A DNA stretch of 64,000 nt from Eublepharis macularius (taxonomy: Eukaryota > Chordata > Lepidosauria > Squamata > Eublepharidae), in NCBI RefSeq assembly GCF_028583425.1, contig NC_072801.1, positions 61,891,766 to 61,955,765 on the forward strand, read 5' to 3'. Both the position numbers and the translations under genes were made by a program. The notes beneath the pieces are model-generated. The model ran no database searches and was not told where the DNA came from. It worked only from the letters and a program-made list of their open reading frames with translations. Positions 32,101 through 42,844 of the stretch are shown here, piece after piece; the first letter of the stretch is position 1; every line of letters begins with the position of its first letter.

Positions 32101-32197
32101 TCTTACCAGCACATGATCTCGTCTTCCAGATCTTCAACAGCAAGATGATTATAGCTAATAGATGAGATATGTCTCCCAGGAAGCGGAATATATTCAT
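21317..32197 (-). CDS. KDELR1: KDELR1 (KDEL endoplasmic reticulum retention receptor 1), complete, five coding exons
   Basis: Coding exons in transcript order are 32197-32107, 30304-30204, 26937-26779, 22386-22134 and 21351-21317 (stop TAG 21319-21317). All introns are GT-AG and the phases fit (1, 0, 0, 1). The product is 212 aa, the same as human KDELR1. It is the seven-helix cis-Golgi/ERGIC receptor that binds C-terminal KDEL signals at acidic pH and returns ER residents via COPI. Known ligand or pH-switch residues are all present: Arg5, His12, Arg47, Asp50, Glu127, Tyr158 and Arg169. The tail is KGKKLSLPA, with the lysine COPI motif and Ser209, the known PKA site. The SLPA ending favours KDELR1 over KDELR2/3. 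Introns hold L2, CR1-like, hAT and SINE copies. Apparently intact. Confidence 0.97.
23084..23518 (-). mobile_element. 5'-truncated non-LTR retrotransposon (LINE) 3' end with 9-bp target duplication
   Basis: The minus strand encodes the C-terminal end of a LINE ORF2: [15 protein letters not shown], a cysteine/histidine knuckle (CSC...[11 protein letters not shown]) and a downstream helical part. The 3' end has AATAAAGGC followed by a TTG-repeat tail. The element is flanked by GGCAACAAT (23075-23083 and 23519-23527). The TTG tail and Cys/His knuckle suggest an I/Vingi-like clade, but this is tentative. The reading frame runs open for about 140 codons, so it is not very old. Confidence 0.65.
24308..24552 (+). 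mobile_element. hAT-type palindromic MITE, copy 1
   Basis: Termini GAGGGCTTTTTT and AAAAAAAGCCCTA. Exact 8-bp target duplication GGCTCAAT at 24300-24307 and 24553-24560. The interior is a GC-rich inverted repeat of about 60 bp per arm containing GGTCACATGG and GGCCCCGCCCC. No transposase, so non-autonomous. Confidence 0.9.
24855..26196 (+). mobile_element. L2-type LINE fragment (ORF2 reverse transcriptase to 3' tail)
   Basis: Pieces of an ORF2 reverse transcriptase in order: [43 protein letters not shown] and a SVIPHSC-type C-terminal region. It ends in GGATATAAATTTGGC and an AAATAAATAAATAAAC tail, the usual L2-type ending in squamates. Many stops and frame changes; inert. It lies in KDELR1 intron 3 opposite to the gene. 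Confidence 0.8.
26560..26645 (+). repeat. SINE/CR1-type 3' tail fragment
   Basis: Contains GCTGCTATCAGTCAGAACTG, GATCCTGAACTTGATGGATC and AAGGCAGCTTCTTAGGTTTA. These blocks are shared with 42935-43000 and are typical of a reptilian SINE or CR1 3' tail. Family uncertain. Confidence 0.5.
27156..27404 (+). mobile_element. hAT-type palindromic MITE, copy 2
   Basis: Termini CAGGGCTTTTTTTTT and AAAAAAAGCCCTG. Exact 8-bp duplication GCTTCTAA at 27148-27155 and 27405-27412. Same hairpin body as copy 1, with arms meeting near GCCCTCCGTGCGGAG. Confidence 0.92.
27610..27880 (+). repeat. Unclassified repeat shared with 18360-18625
   Basis: Blocks GTCTCTAGCCCCTTTTGATG, ATACGTCTTTCCC, AACTTTTTAAAAAATGAAAA and GAATTCAGAGAA occur in the same order as in SYNGR4 intron 3. 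No coding sequence. Confidence 0.45.
28231..28479 (-). repeat. tRNA-derived SINE (minus strand)
   Basis: On the reverse strand it starts GAGAGCCAGTTTAGTGTAGT (A-box region TAGTGTAGTGGTTAAGACTG) and has the B box GGTTTGATTCCCC. This is followed by GCCAGCTGGGTGATCTTGG, then CCACCTCAAAGGGTGTTTG, and ends near TATAAATTGAATATTATTAT. Confidence 0.8.
28687..28906 (+). repeat. tRNA-derived SINE (MIR-like, L2-type tail)
   Basis: A-box-like GTGGCTAGTGTGTCGGAC and B-box GGTTTGAATCTC. The conserved mid-region has CTTGCAGGGTTGTTGTGAGG, and the 3' end is GCAGATTATAAATGAAG with an AAATAAAT tail like that of L2. Confidence 0.82.
29070..29195. repeat. AT-rich and TC microsatellites
   Basis: (TA)n runs at about 29070-29116 and a TC dinucleotide run at about 29150-29194, the latter directly abutting the MITE at 29196. 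Confidence 0.9.
29196..29409 (+). mobile_element. TA-flanked MITE (GGGTTGCC family), copy 1
   Basis: Starts GGGTTGCCAGCTCC and ends CTACCTGGCAACAC, with the inner GGAAATTCCTGGAGA and GGAGATCTCC blocks common to the six copies. Terminal inverted repeat GGGTTGCC. The TA duplication is eroded here but clear in other copies, suggesting a Tc1/mariner-type transposase in trans. Confidence 0.75.
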
Positions 32198-32330
32198 TGT
32201 TTTCCGGGGTAGTTTTGCAGAGAGGCTTTGCTTTAACTTCTCAGTGGGAAACCTGCAGAAGAATCTTTTATGACGGTCCGGGAAGAAGCAGATCCCCAAA
32301 GGATGGGTGGGAGGGAATCCTTTATTTTTG
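32198..32330 (-). other. KDELR1: KDELR1 5' UTR and probable start region
   Basis: Sequence upstream of the KDELR1 ATG. No TATA box is obvious and the region is only moderately GC-rich. The transcript start is inferred to lie within about 150 bp; nothing more precise can be read. Confidence 0.35.
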
Positions 32331-33490
32331 GCTTTCCTCTTTTTTTGAGCTAAATCAAGCTGAATTGTATGTCTGGGTGCCTAAGGATGCCTGGGAAGGA
32401 AGGCCCCGAAAGGGGGTGGAGAGAGAGGAGGTTTTCCACACCCACATGGGCAGGGTTTGTCAAGAAGGGGGGGGGGCATATGAATGGAGAAATCACCGTT
32501 AGAAGCACAGAGGAGCTTGGTACGGAATCGTTAAGTGGGAAAGAGCAAACGGCTGCTGAAGCGCGTTGAGTAGGAAAATGCAAAAAAAATAAAAATAAAT
32601 CACACATACAAATAAATCATTGGGGGAATCACAGCAATAAATTGCCTTCCTATTAAAACAGGCTGGAGAGAGGAGTTCTTATCACCAGTGGAGAGCTACC
32701 TGTCCTGTGCCCTACCTTATCCATCCCAGAAAACGCAGTAGTCCTTGCTCCAACCCACTCCCCAGCTGGAGGCCGCATTAGTGTTCTGCCGCTTTCTCTC
32801 CACTTTTCTGCGTCCCCAGCTCTGCAGTAACTTCAGCTGGGTGGGGGAATTAAATGGGCAGCTTTCTTTCTGCAGAGAAAAGGGCAGGGCGCTTTGCAAT
32901 ATTTCAGAGCAGTGAGCTATTGAATAATGCACTTCCAGTCCCCAAAGCGAGCGTTTGCAAGTTAATTGTGCTATTTCACTAAAGTAAAGTCCAGTTGCAA
33001 AGTGCACTGAAAGTGGATTCTAAGTGCATTATTCAGCTCGTGTGAAAGTGATTCCAAAAAGCTTTATTGTAGCAAAATGGATAGAGGGGGCTCCTTTTGG
33101 TAGGGGGAGCTGTGTTTTTTAAAAAGACCACGAACTCAGCAGGGGGCGCTGTGCTAGAATATCTGTGTTATAGTATAGACTGAGAACTCAGAAGAGATCA
33201 TTGTGTTAGGAAAAATGTAAAACGGTAAACTTACACACACACACTTTACACGTTGCCTTGTCTTAATTTTTTCATGGACTCACATGAGTTGTGGGTTTTT
33301 CTTAGTTCTTGCACATGTGGTGTTCTATTTGGATCTGGCAGATGTGGTATGCTTCAGGCTTTCTTGCCTGCACTGTTTTCTTGATCTGAAATGTTGTGGG
33401 GGGTGTTATTTGACCTCTTGGGGAAGCCCACAAGTGTATGCGTGGGTTTCCCCAGTGGGACAAATAATGCCCCCCCCCCAGACTTACAGG
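32331..33490. other. Intergenic upstream of KDELR1
   Basis: Unrecognised sequence with a G-run near 32466 and a short AC microsatellite near 33232-33245. No gene or named repeat seen. Confidence 0.5.
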
Positions 33491-33491
33491 T

Positions 33492-34796
33492 AAGGGGGAA
33501 CATAAGAGAAGCCATGTTGAATCAGGCCAGTGGCTTATCCAGTCCAACACTCTGTGTCATTCAGTGGCAAAAAACAGGTGTTATCAGGAGGTCTACCAGT
33601 GGGGAAGGGACACTAGAAGCTCTCCCACTGATTGCCCCCCCAAACACCAAGAATACAGAGCATCACTGCCCTAGACAGAGAGTTCCATCTATACCTTGTG
33701 GCTAATAGCCACTGATGAACCTCTGCTCCATATATTTATCCAAGTCCCTCTTGAAGCTGTCTGTGTTTGAAGCTGCCACCACCTCCTGAGGCAGTGAATT
33801 CCACATGTTAATCACTCTTTGGGTGAAGGTCTTCCTTTTATCTGTTCTAACCCCACTGCTCAGTAATTTCATTGAGTGACCACGAGTTCTTGTATTGTGA
33901 GAAAGGGAGAAAAATATTTCTTTCTCTACCTTCTCTGTCCCATGCATAATCTTGTAAACCTCTATCATGTCACCCCTCAGTCATCGTTTCTCCAAGCTAA
34001 AGAGCCCCAAGCGCTTTAACCTTTCTTCATAGGGGAAGTGTTCCATCCCTTTAATCATTCTAGTTGCCCTTTTCTGCACTTTTTCCAGTGCTATAATATC
34101 TTTTTTGAGGTGTGGTGACCAGAATTGTACACAGTATTCCAAATGAGGCCATACCATTGATTTATACAGGGGCATTATGATACTAGCTGATTTGTTTTCA
34201 GTTTCCTTCCTAATAATCCCCAGCATAGCGTTGACCTTTTTTATTGCCATCGCACACTGTATCGACATTTTCAATGAGTTACCCACCACGACTCCAAGCT
34301 CTCTCTCTTGGTCAGTCTTCACCAGTTTGGACCCCATCATGGTGTATTTATATTTGAGATTTTTGGCCCCAATGTGCATTACTTTGCACTTGGCCACATT
34401 GAACCTCATTTGCCATGTTGACGCCCACTCACCCAGTCTCAACAGATCCCTTCGGAGTGCCTCACAATCCTCCCTGGTTCTCACCACCCTGAACAATTTA
34501 GTGTCATCCGCAAACTTAGCCACTTCACAGCTTACTCCCAACTCCAAAACATTAATGAACAAGTTAAAAAGCACTGGACGCAATATTGAGCCCTGCGGTA
34601 CCCCACTGCTTAACACCCTCCACTGTGAATATGGCCCATTTATACTCACTCTGTGTTTCCTATTCATTAGCCAGTTTTTGATCCACGAGTTGACTTGTCC
34701 TTTTACCCCATGATTATTGAGCTTACTTAGCAGCCTTTGATGAGGAACTTCATCAAAAGCTTTCTGGAAGTCCAGGTAGACAACATCTATTTGGAC
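33492..34796 (-). mobile_element. CR1 LINE, 5'-truncated, reverse transcriptase well preserved
   Basis: The minus strand carries an open reverse-transcriptase stretch of about 280 codons followed by a second frame with the C-terminus. Motifs include YLDFQKAFDEVPH, SGVPQGSILRPVLFNLFIN, the catalytic FADDTKLF, WQMRFNVAKCKVMH, WPHLEYCVQFWSP, YEERLKRLGLFSLEKR and a final IEVYKIMHG-WNSLPQEVV region. These are classic CR1 signatures. The 3' UTR end (complement of AACATAAGAGAAGCCATGTT) is at the left. The open RT frame implies recent activity in the lineage. 5' foldback described separately. Confidence 0.9.
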
Positions 34797-34989
34797 TTCC
34801 AGAAAGCTTTTGATAAAGTGCAGGGAGGAAGGCTGAGGCCACAAACATAATCTGAATCAGGCACTCCATTTGCGGGAGAACCCACGACTCCTATACGACT
34901 GTCACATCATCCCAGGCGTGTCTGTAATGGAACCTTAATCAGGTATAATTGTCATGACTTAATAGTGATTAGGGGGTGTGGAGAGCAAA

Positions 34990-35070
34990 GTTCGAGTCCA
35001 GTAGCACCTTAAGGTTTTCCAGGGTATAAGCTTTCCAAAGTCAAGCTTCCTTCATCAGATACAAGTAGGA
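34990..35070 (-). repeat. Hammerhead-like repeat fragment
   Basis: On the minus strand: CTGATGA, a stem-like GGAAGCTTGACTTT, then GAAAGCTTATACCCTGG and, further on, AAGGTGCTACTGGACTC. Same family as 2253-2711 but a different, common squamate subfamily. Confidence 0.6.
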
Positions 35071-35236
35071 ATGGAGATCTCTGAGACTTTATATCCAAGG
35101 CAGAAGGTGGGAGGGGTATTGCAAAGAAGAGAGATAGGATGTACTATATGAAACGTAATCATCTAAGTTGCTACTGATTCAGACCTTGCTCTTCTACGGC
35201 AAGCCAACATGGCTGCCCACCTGAAGCATTGGGGTA

Positions 35237-35456
35237 GGGTTGCCAGGTCCAGGCTGGGAAATTCCTGGAGATTTGGGGGGTGGGGTCTAGAGAGGGCGGG
35301 GTTTGGGATGGGGAGGGGAGGGGCCTCAGAATGGTATAATGCCATAGAATCCACCCTCCAAAGCAACCATTTTCTCCATGTGAGCTGATCTCTGTCACCT
35401 GGAGATCAGTTGTAATTCCAGGAGATCTCCAGCTACCACCTGGAGGCTGGCAACCA
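35237..35456 (+). mobile_element. TA-flanked MITE, copy 2
   Basis: Starts GGGTTGCCAGGTCC right after TA (35235-35236) and ends CTGGAGGCTGGCAACC. It abuts the L2-type fragment that follows. Confidence 0.75.
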
Positions 35457-36456
35457 GTGCCAGCAATATGCAGATAACACCCAGTTCTATTTCTCCTTAG
35501 CAGATGAGCCAGGTGGGTCTGTGGAAGTCCCAATTAGGTGCCTTGGGAAGGACATAGGATAGATGAGGCCCATAAAGTAAAGCTCAGTCCAGACAAGATT
35601 GAAGTGCTGTTGGTCGATGGAGAAGCTGCTTGAGGGCAGTGGAGCCAGCGTGCAATAGAGGAGGTTGCAGGTTCATAATGGGGGCGGGGGGTGCTACTAG
35701 ATCCTGGTCTGTGGTTCAGGTCTCCTCTGTGGCACATAGTGCCTTTTATCAACTTCAGCTGGTTCACCAGCTATGGTGGTTTGTCGAAAAGCATGATCTG
35801 ACTAAAGTGATTAATGCTCTGATGACATCCAGGCTAGACTACTGTAATGTGTTTTGTGTGGGGCTACCTTTAAAAACAGTCCAGAAAGTTCTATTGGTCC
35901 AAAGTGCAGTGGCCAGGCTACAATTGGGTTGCTTACAGGGATCGTATCACCCCCGTCCTGAAAGATCTGCACTGGCTTCCCATCTATTTCCTGGCACAAT
36001 TCAAAGGGCCGATTCTTACCTTTAAGATCCTAAATGGCTTGGGGCCACGGTGCTTTCTTCCATACGGTCCAGCCCTCCAGTTAAATCCTGCCTCTCAAGC
36101 ACTGCACTCTGAGCCTCGTCTTTCAGAGGTGTGGTAGGTGCAGGGCATTTTCTGTGGTGGCACCTTGCCTCTGGAATGCCCTCCCCCTGGAAGCTCACCT
36201 GGTGCCTGCCTACTTTACTTTCTTTTAGACACCAGGCTAAAACACATTTTTATACCCAGGCTTTTAGTTATGGGGGTTTGTCTTATCAGCTTTTAAATAT
36301 TTTATGGTCCGTTTTTATGCTGCGTATGTCTAATGGTTCGTTTTTTAATGACTTGATCTTTTTATTTTAGGTTTTTTCATTGTAAGCTGCCTCAAGTAGA
36401 ACTCCAAAGAAATGGCATAGAAGTATTCTAAATAAATAAATTAAATAAATAAATGA
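35457..36456 (+). mobile_element. L2-type LINE fragment
   Basis: Begins at the reverse-transcriptase catalytic block QYADNTQFYF (35461 on). It continues with TSRLDYCNVFCVGLPLK-type, LVQSAVARL, DLHWLPI and FKILNGLGPRC blocks and the C-terminal CRAFSVVAPCLWNALP-like region. It ends in an AAATAAATAAA tail near 36456. Frames are broken. Confidence 0.78.
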
Positions 36457-36490
36457 AGTAAAATAACTATCCCTAACATTACATTTGTTT

Positions 36491-36698
36491 TAACCTGGAT
36501 AGCCCAGGCAAGTTTGAGTGCATTAGATCTCGAAAACTAACCAGAGTTGGCCCTGGTTAGTATTTGAATGGGAGATCTCCAGCAAAGGCCAGGGTTACAG
36601 AGGCAGGCAATGGCAAACCACCTGTTAGTCTTTTGGCATAAAAACCTCAGCAAGGGTCGCCATAAGTCAGCTATGCCTTGATGACTCTCCGCCACCCA
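36491..36698 (+). repeat. 5S-rRNA-derived SINE, near full length
   Basis: 5S head: TAGATCTCGAAAACTAACCA, GGCCCTGGTTAGTATTTGAA, TGGGAGATC. The body is GGCAATGGCAAACCACCTGTT, GGTCGCCATAAGTCAGCTAT and CCTTGATGACTCTCC. The best-preserved member in the window. Confidence 0.82.
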
Positions 36699-36699
36699 A

Positions 36700-37737
36700 G
36701 TTACATCTGGGAGAAATGTTTTGCGGATACTTTATGGGTTAGATCTGACCAGCTTTTCCATTGCTGGAAAAGGAGGCCACCCAAAAGGCCATACTGTGGT
36801 CATGTGAATTGTATGCATAAAAATCATGTGGAATGAAGGATGTAATAAGGAGGGGAATTGAGAGAGGATGAGTGAAAAAGCTGTCTGGCTCCAACCCTGT
36901 CCTTGCGAACTCCTGCCTGCTTTTGCCAACGCCTCCTTAGAAATCCCATGAGTGGTAGCCCTTGGGAAGAATGGGCCTCAGAGCGTCACCAAAGCTGTCA
37001 TCCCCACATTTCTTTAGAGAACTCATGCAGAATGTTTTTCCAAAGCTGCGTCTGTATCTGCCAATGGAAAGGGTTTTTTTCCCCATAGCTACAACTGCAT
37101 AGCTGCCAGTTGAAGCTGCACCTGTTGAATTTATTCCAGCAGGTCAGCGGGCCAAAGATAACGTCCTCAGATTTTGTAGGGCTTTTTCTAGGGTAGATAC
37201 TTGCCAAGACAGGGTTAAGGCTTCTGTCGGCAAAGGCCACACGCTCATTTAACAGAGGTATTTGTTTCTTTCTCCGAATAAAAATAAAGAACAAGTGTGC
37301 CTGTTTTCCACCTGAAAGAGAGTTATGTTGCTGCCATTCTAATCTGATTGCTTCTGTGATCGTGCTTATATTCATGCTGGGTTGCAGGGCTGGAATTGGT
37401 TCATCCTTGTGGCTTCACCTTTGAAGAAGGGCCAGTCGTTGCGTTTTAAACAGCCTCTCGAGGCCACTAACTCTGGATCTTACCTCAGTTCCTCGTGTGC
37501 AAGAGGAGCCTGCAGCCAGAGTGTAGCTGACAGGCCTGAGAGGGAAAAAAGACGAGGGAAACCCATTTTGTGTGTGAACCGTGAACAGCAAAGCCAGGGC
37601 TCTTGGCTTTAGCATTCAAGATAATGGCACGTGGTTCTTTCTGGGATCACATGTGAAGGACTCACTTTTGTGTAGAAATTCGCATGACTCTGTTAGGGAA
37701 TTTCTATGACCCTTATTCTAAAAGACCTATGTATGAG
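36700..37737. other. Intergenic, no recognised feature
   Basis: About 1 kb with no gene or repeat I can identify. Confidence 0.5.
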
Positions 37738-37992
37738 CAGGGCTTTTTTTCAGCGGGAACGCGGGGGAATGGAGTTCCGGAACCTCTTGAAAATGGTCAC
37801 ATGGCTGGTGGCCCCGCCCCCTGATCTCCAGACCGAGGGGAGTTTAGATTGCCCTCCGTGCCACCACGGAGGGCAATCTAAACTCCCCCTCTGTCTGGAG
37901 ATCAGGGGGCGGGGCCACCAGCCATGTGACCATTTTCTCCGAGGGCAGCCCACTGAGTTCCACCACCTCTTTTCCCAGAAAAAAAAGCTCTG
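37738..37992 (+). mobile_element. hAT-type palindromic MITE, copy 3
   Basis: Termini CAGGGCTTTTTTTC and AAAAAAAGCTCTG. Exact 8-bp duplication TGTATGAG at 37730-37737 and 37993-38000. Hairpin loop near GCCCTCCGTGCCACCACGGA. Confidence 0.92.
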
Positions 37993-40630
37993 TGTATGAG
38001 CATTTATTTGAGCTGACTTTGCCCAGAAGGCAAAGGTTATTATTTGTAAGCAGATTCCTTGTGGTTAAGTAGGGTTAGAAAGCACTATTGCAAAGACAGT
38101 ATCTCTCTTGTTTTGACTTTGTACTCAAGAATTTACCTTGGATAAGGAGTCTCTCAGGAAGACATCCAAGATTCCTGTGTGGCACCAAACATGTAACATG
38201 TTTATATTACAGAGAGAGTTTACTGTCTTGTCAATCAGACTTGTTTTGTGTCATTTCTGAAGAATTTGATTCTGAAAATTGTATCTAGTTTCGTATAACA
38301 ATGTTATCTCTTTTCTGTAAACAATGAACTTTGGAAAGTATATAAGATTCTCTGCTATGGCTGATCTTTATGCATGTGTCGGAACATGGCACTGCATCTG
38401 GGTTTTATTAATTCTTTATGGATCACTTTTGGTGTCTTAGTTAATTGTGGGTGATGGCTGAGGGGAAATGTAATCTGAACACAGACTAGAGTACCTTTAA
38501 AGAAATTTTTCCTTAACACTCTGGAATGTTGATGGCCATATATAATGATGCCTCATGCATGAAATACCTTTGTTTAGTAGGAAGCTGCACAAATCACAGT
38601 TCCCCATGTACACACAGAAAATGGCATATTTAGAATCATCATTGGTATCAATTTACAAAAGAATAACAGGCATTGCTTCACAGGGTGACTTCTATACAGA
38701 GATTTCTCATGAGTAAAACAGTCTTTACTTACTGTGCAACGTTAGTACACTTCAGCAGAACGAAAGAAATAATTTCTTTCTTTTCTCTCCCCCCTCTCCC
38801 CCCCCCCCGCCCGCTCCATGATTAAACGGCTATTTTACTTTTCTTCATCTGGGCAAAAGAGGGCACTGCAACCTCAGGATTGATGCCCGGTCTGGTCCAA
38901 TCCTTCCAGTTTCCTCTGGTATTTTAAACTAGCATTATCCACAGGTGGACACAGCATCCTCTCGGTTGGGAAGTGTGTAGGAGAAATTTTAAATGCAGTC
39001 TAAGGACATGCTGTGAACAAGCTTGCGTCCTGAATGTAAGGGAAGCACATGATGTTTTCTGTGCGCCGCTTCTTTCTAGCACAGCAGCTAGAGACCAGGC
39101 ATCTGAGTAAATGCTGAGCGTAACACTCGGGCTTCAGTAAATGCTTCGTTCTTCTCCAGTACCTGCCTTGGGGTTGTAGCTATTGTGTAACAGCCTGCTT
39201 TCGCTTGAGGCATTTCTCTACAGAGGGGTGTATTCCCAAAGGGTTCAAGTTCAGAGAGCTGGGTTAATCCAAACCCTTGGTTATTTGCATTTCTTTCTTC
39301 ACTGTTGCCTGACTGTGTGCCCATCTGCTGTTTCATCAAGGAAGAACAACTTGGAGTGTTCCTTGTGATAATGAGGCCTGTGGTTAGTTGAAGCAGAGGT
39401 GGCTTCGCCGGCATTTAGGTTAAGCGGTGTATCCTCTAGAGCAAAAAGTAAATCAAGTGTAGCTTTCTCATACCCAACCTGTTAGAACATAGCTTTCTTT
39501 TAAAGGGGGTAAAAAACCGTTTCTAAACAGGATTGCTAAAGCATCTACGCAGATCAAAGATTCAGAGACATAACATTTCCACTTGAATGAAAAAAATTTC
39601 CCATAATAAGCTGTCCTACTTTCCTTTGGGGTGTCAGAGACGGGAACAGCACACCCTGGCTCACCCATCCAAATGAGTGGCCTGTGGCTGCCTTTGCACT
39701 CCAGTTAGCCATTCCTGAGATTAGCATAGGGTACGTGCCGTATTCCCGTCAGCTGCATTTAGAGAACTGCCCCGTTCACACATGCAGCATGCCAATGACG
39801 TGCCTCTGAAGTGTGCCTATTAGCCATGGCTCCCTCGTTCATGGCATCGTTTTCATTTGATCCTCAGTGCTGGAAAAAGAAATCCCATCTCCTCTTCTAG
39901 TGTTTTACAAGAGGAAGGAAACAACGTACCAAGGGAAACCTGTAGGCCCCTCACACAAACACATTCTTTCAGTAGATGCCAGTCCTGCTGTTGTCTTCCC
40001 CCAATTTAATGCCAAGTGATCCTCCCTGTCTATGACTCTCCAGGCCACCTCTTGCTGCTCTGGAGGAGCAGGTGACCTGCTATCTTGTGCCTCCATGCTC
40101 AATCCTGCAGCCTCTAGAATGGCCACCTCCCCCCACCCCCATAACTCACAGGGTTCTCATCACTGTTCCAGAGAACTCAGGATTCTGCTTCCCAGGGCAT
40201 AATAGTTATTCTGGTCTCATTCGTGCGGAGCGGAGCGTATCTGAAAAAGCAATTAACAAAGTGTTTAAAAAGCAGGGAGACATGAATTTTGCCATGCAGC
40301 AACTGCCAATGGCAACCATCACGGGTGGGAGTGGGGAGAATTAATGAATCATTCTCTTCCCCTTTCTCTACCACAGAGACCCCCAAGGCCAGATGGTACC
40401 ATTTTCCTACTCATACAGGGGCAATAAAAATAATAGCTCATCTTTCCACTTTCCACAACTAAAACTGGAACTGCAGCTGCACTGGGCAGGGAGGGATGAA
40501 AGGGGACAGCATTATATATTCAGTGGGAGAAGATTCCAGACTGTGTTTTATTTCTTTGGGTTTTTTTTTAAAAAAACCCTCCACTTTTCCTCTACACAAC
40601 TGAGGGCAGCATAAATTGCACTCCCGTCTT
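37993..40630. other. Intergenic, mostly unrecognised
   Basis: No gene recognised. A polypyrimidine/C-run tract lies at about 38775-38815. Other short frames lack any family similarity I can see. Confidence 0.5.
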
Positions 40631-40631
40631 G

Positions 40632-40790
40632 TTTTAATCTCACAACAACTCTGTGAGGTAGATTAGGCTGAGAAGTTGTGACTGGCCCAAGGTCACCTGC
40701 CACCAAGCTTCAAGACAGAGTGGGGATTTCAGTCTGACTATCTCGGATCCTAATCCGACATTTTAACAACTACACAACACTCTGGTGGAA
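40632..40790 (-). repeat. tRNA-derived SINE fragment (minus strand)
   Basis: On the reverse strand: AGTGTTGTGTAGTTGTTAAA (A-box region), then GACTGAAATCCCC (B-box region), GGTGACCTTGGGCCAGTC and CTACCTCACAGAGTTGTTGT. Confidence 0.72.
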
Positions 40791-40984
40791 GGATGGGGTC
40801 TCATAAATCCAGGTACAGGATGTTGGGAGCCAAAATAGGTTGGATGGGGGCGGGAGTGGGAACCCAAGCCAAGAAGTCTGGGATGAAGGAATCTCAGGGT
40901 TTAGTACTGCCATCGTAAGAAGAGTTACACCTTTCTAAGACTACTGACATCAACAGACAGAAGAGTGTAGCTCTGCTTAAAATG

Positions 40985-42155
40985 GCTCTATAATTTTCTT
41001 TATTTATCTTTTTAAAGCATTTATCCTCCATCTTTCCGTCATACAACATTCAAGGCAGCTAACAAACTATAAGTAAAACCAAATAATACCAAAACAACAG
41101 TATAATAAAATCAAGCAGTAGTTTTTAGAAGGCAGACTTCCATATGTAAGCTGGCGGCAGATTTAAAACAGCATCCTCAGAATATAATAAAATACTATAC
41201 CTTCTGAAACACAGAGGTCTTTGTGAGATGATGGAAGGCATGGAAACAAAGTGGGCTTTTTGGGCAACACTCTTCCAGAGCCACCTGCACACCCACCCAT
41301 CTCACCTCTGATGACGGAGCACAAAACTGTACCTCAGCCAAAGGCCTGAGAATATGGATAAGTCCATGAGGCAAGCGGTGGTCTGGAATGTGTATGGGGA
41401 AGAAAGTCACCAGACCTTTGCCCCAGAATCTATTTTCAGTACCAGATCTGGTCTGCCTGGGAATAGCAAAAAATAATGAATAGGACCCCAGAACATTTAC
41501 AGAATGTCTTCTCCTCAATACTGAGCAATTGCAGCCTGACTTTTTAGACTGAAAGGAAAGGCTTCCAGGAACAATAACATGGATTGAGCCTCCATATTTT
41601 TCTAAATTAAGCACCAACGATTTCAGGACTAAGGGTGGGAAGCAGTGGATCATTTTGATCAACTGGGCATCAGGAATTTCTGGGCAGGGGGAGGAATCTA
41701 AACTAAGTCCTAAGGGAGTCTCCATACCAGCAATGAAGCCCATCCCGAGATGTCTGTGTGCAGCTTTTAACATTTGTGTGTAGACAAGGGCTTGCTCCAG
41801 CAAGATTTTTCTTGTCATCTCGTTTTCAGCATTTATAATTCAGGGGAGAAAACAAGGACTAAGGTAGGACGTGGCAGAGATTTATAAACTCAAGGTTATC
41901 TAATTAAACTGCTTGACAGTCAGTTTGGGAAGGACAAACTGATAGGACTTCTTCAAGCAGTCCATAATTCACTCATGAAATTTACCTCAGTTCCCCAAGA
42001 AGTAGTGGACTGGACACTATCAGTGAAGGCTTCTAAAAAGAAAGACAAATGAGTGACAGGGAGGATTTCCAACAGCTGAAGCCCTGACCCTCTATCCTTC
42101 CTTGCCGTACATTAGCTGTTGTTTCTCATAGTAAAGTCTCCATATACCAAGGCAG
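40985..42155. other. Intergenic with LINE-type 3' UTR remnant
   Basis: About 41000-41120 resembles reversed 3' ends of reptilian LINEs (TTCAAGGCAGCTAACAAAC). The rest, including a 207-codon minus-strand open frame at 41195-41818, resembles nothing I recognise. Confidence 0.4.
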
Positions 42156-42470
42156 CAGGGCTTTTTTTCAGCAGGAACGCAGTGAAACGGAGTTCCAGCA
42201 CCTCTTAAAAATGGTCACATGGCCGGTGGCCCCGCCCCCTGATCTCCAGACAGAGGAGAGTTTAGATTGCCCTCCACAAGGGCAATCTAAACTTCCCTCT
42301 GTCTGGAGATCAGGGGGCGGGGCCACCGGCCATGTGACCATTTTCGCTGAGGGTGATTTAAACTTTAAAAAACTCCCCCCTTGTTCCAGCTGACCCAAAG
42401 TGACATCATTGTGCGGTCCTGAGTTCCACCACTGAGTTCCACCACCTCTTTTCCCAGAAAAAAAGCCCTG
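42156..42470 (+). mobile_element. hAT-type palindromic MITE, copy 4 (long subfamily)
   Basis: Termini CAGGGCTTTTTTT and AAAAAAAGCCCTG. 8-bp duplication CAAGGCAG/CAAGGCAA (7 of 8). Beyond the standard hairpin it carries an extra segment of about 80 bp with CCAGCTGACCCAAAGTGACA and a TGACATCA motif near its right end. Confidence 0.88.
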
Positions 42471-42844
42471 CAAGGCAATATACTGCAGAATAACAGATGC
42501 CAGACGTAAATGAGAGAGGAAGGCCATTACCTTTATGACCCGTCAATGCAAATAAAATGCAGGACTAAATGCATGATGGTCTGATCCAACCAGGCAATTT
42601 CCATCCTAAGGCCTGGCATTGTTTCGCCAGCAACATATGCTCCTGGAAATGTCTAGATAATGTCTGTGTGTCTCCATATCAATGTTCATTTCTCTTAGAG
42701 GTATTTTTACGAGCGGAAATTTTTTACAGCCTATTTTAGCAGTAGATATTTATCACAGGAGGTATGTGTTTAACTGGTAGTTATGCATGCCTTTGTAGAA
42801 GTGCACTAATCTGCCCACCCTGCAGCGTCAGTTGGTCTTGTGGG

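Noticed and set aside
34177-34713. 178-codon plus-strand frame
   Set aside because: It is the antisense of the CR1 reverse transcriptase.
41195-41818. 207-codon minus-strand open frame
   Set aside because: No recognised domain or family, no splice context, and one or so frames this long are expected by chance in 64 kb. Kept only as an unassigned frame.
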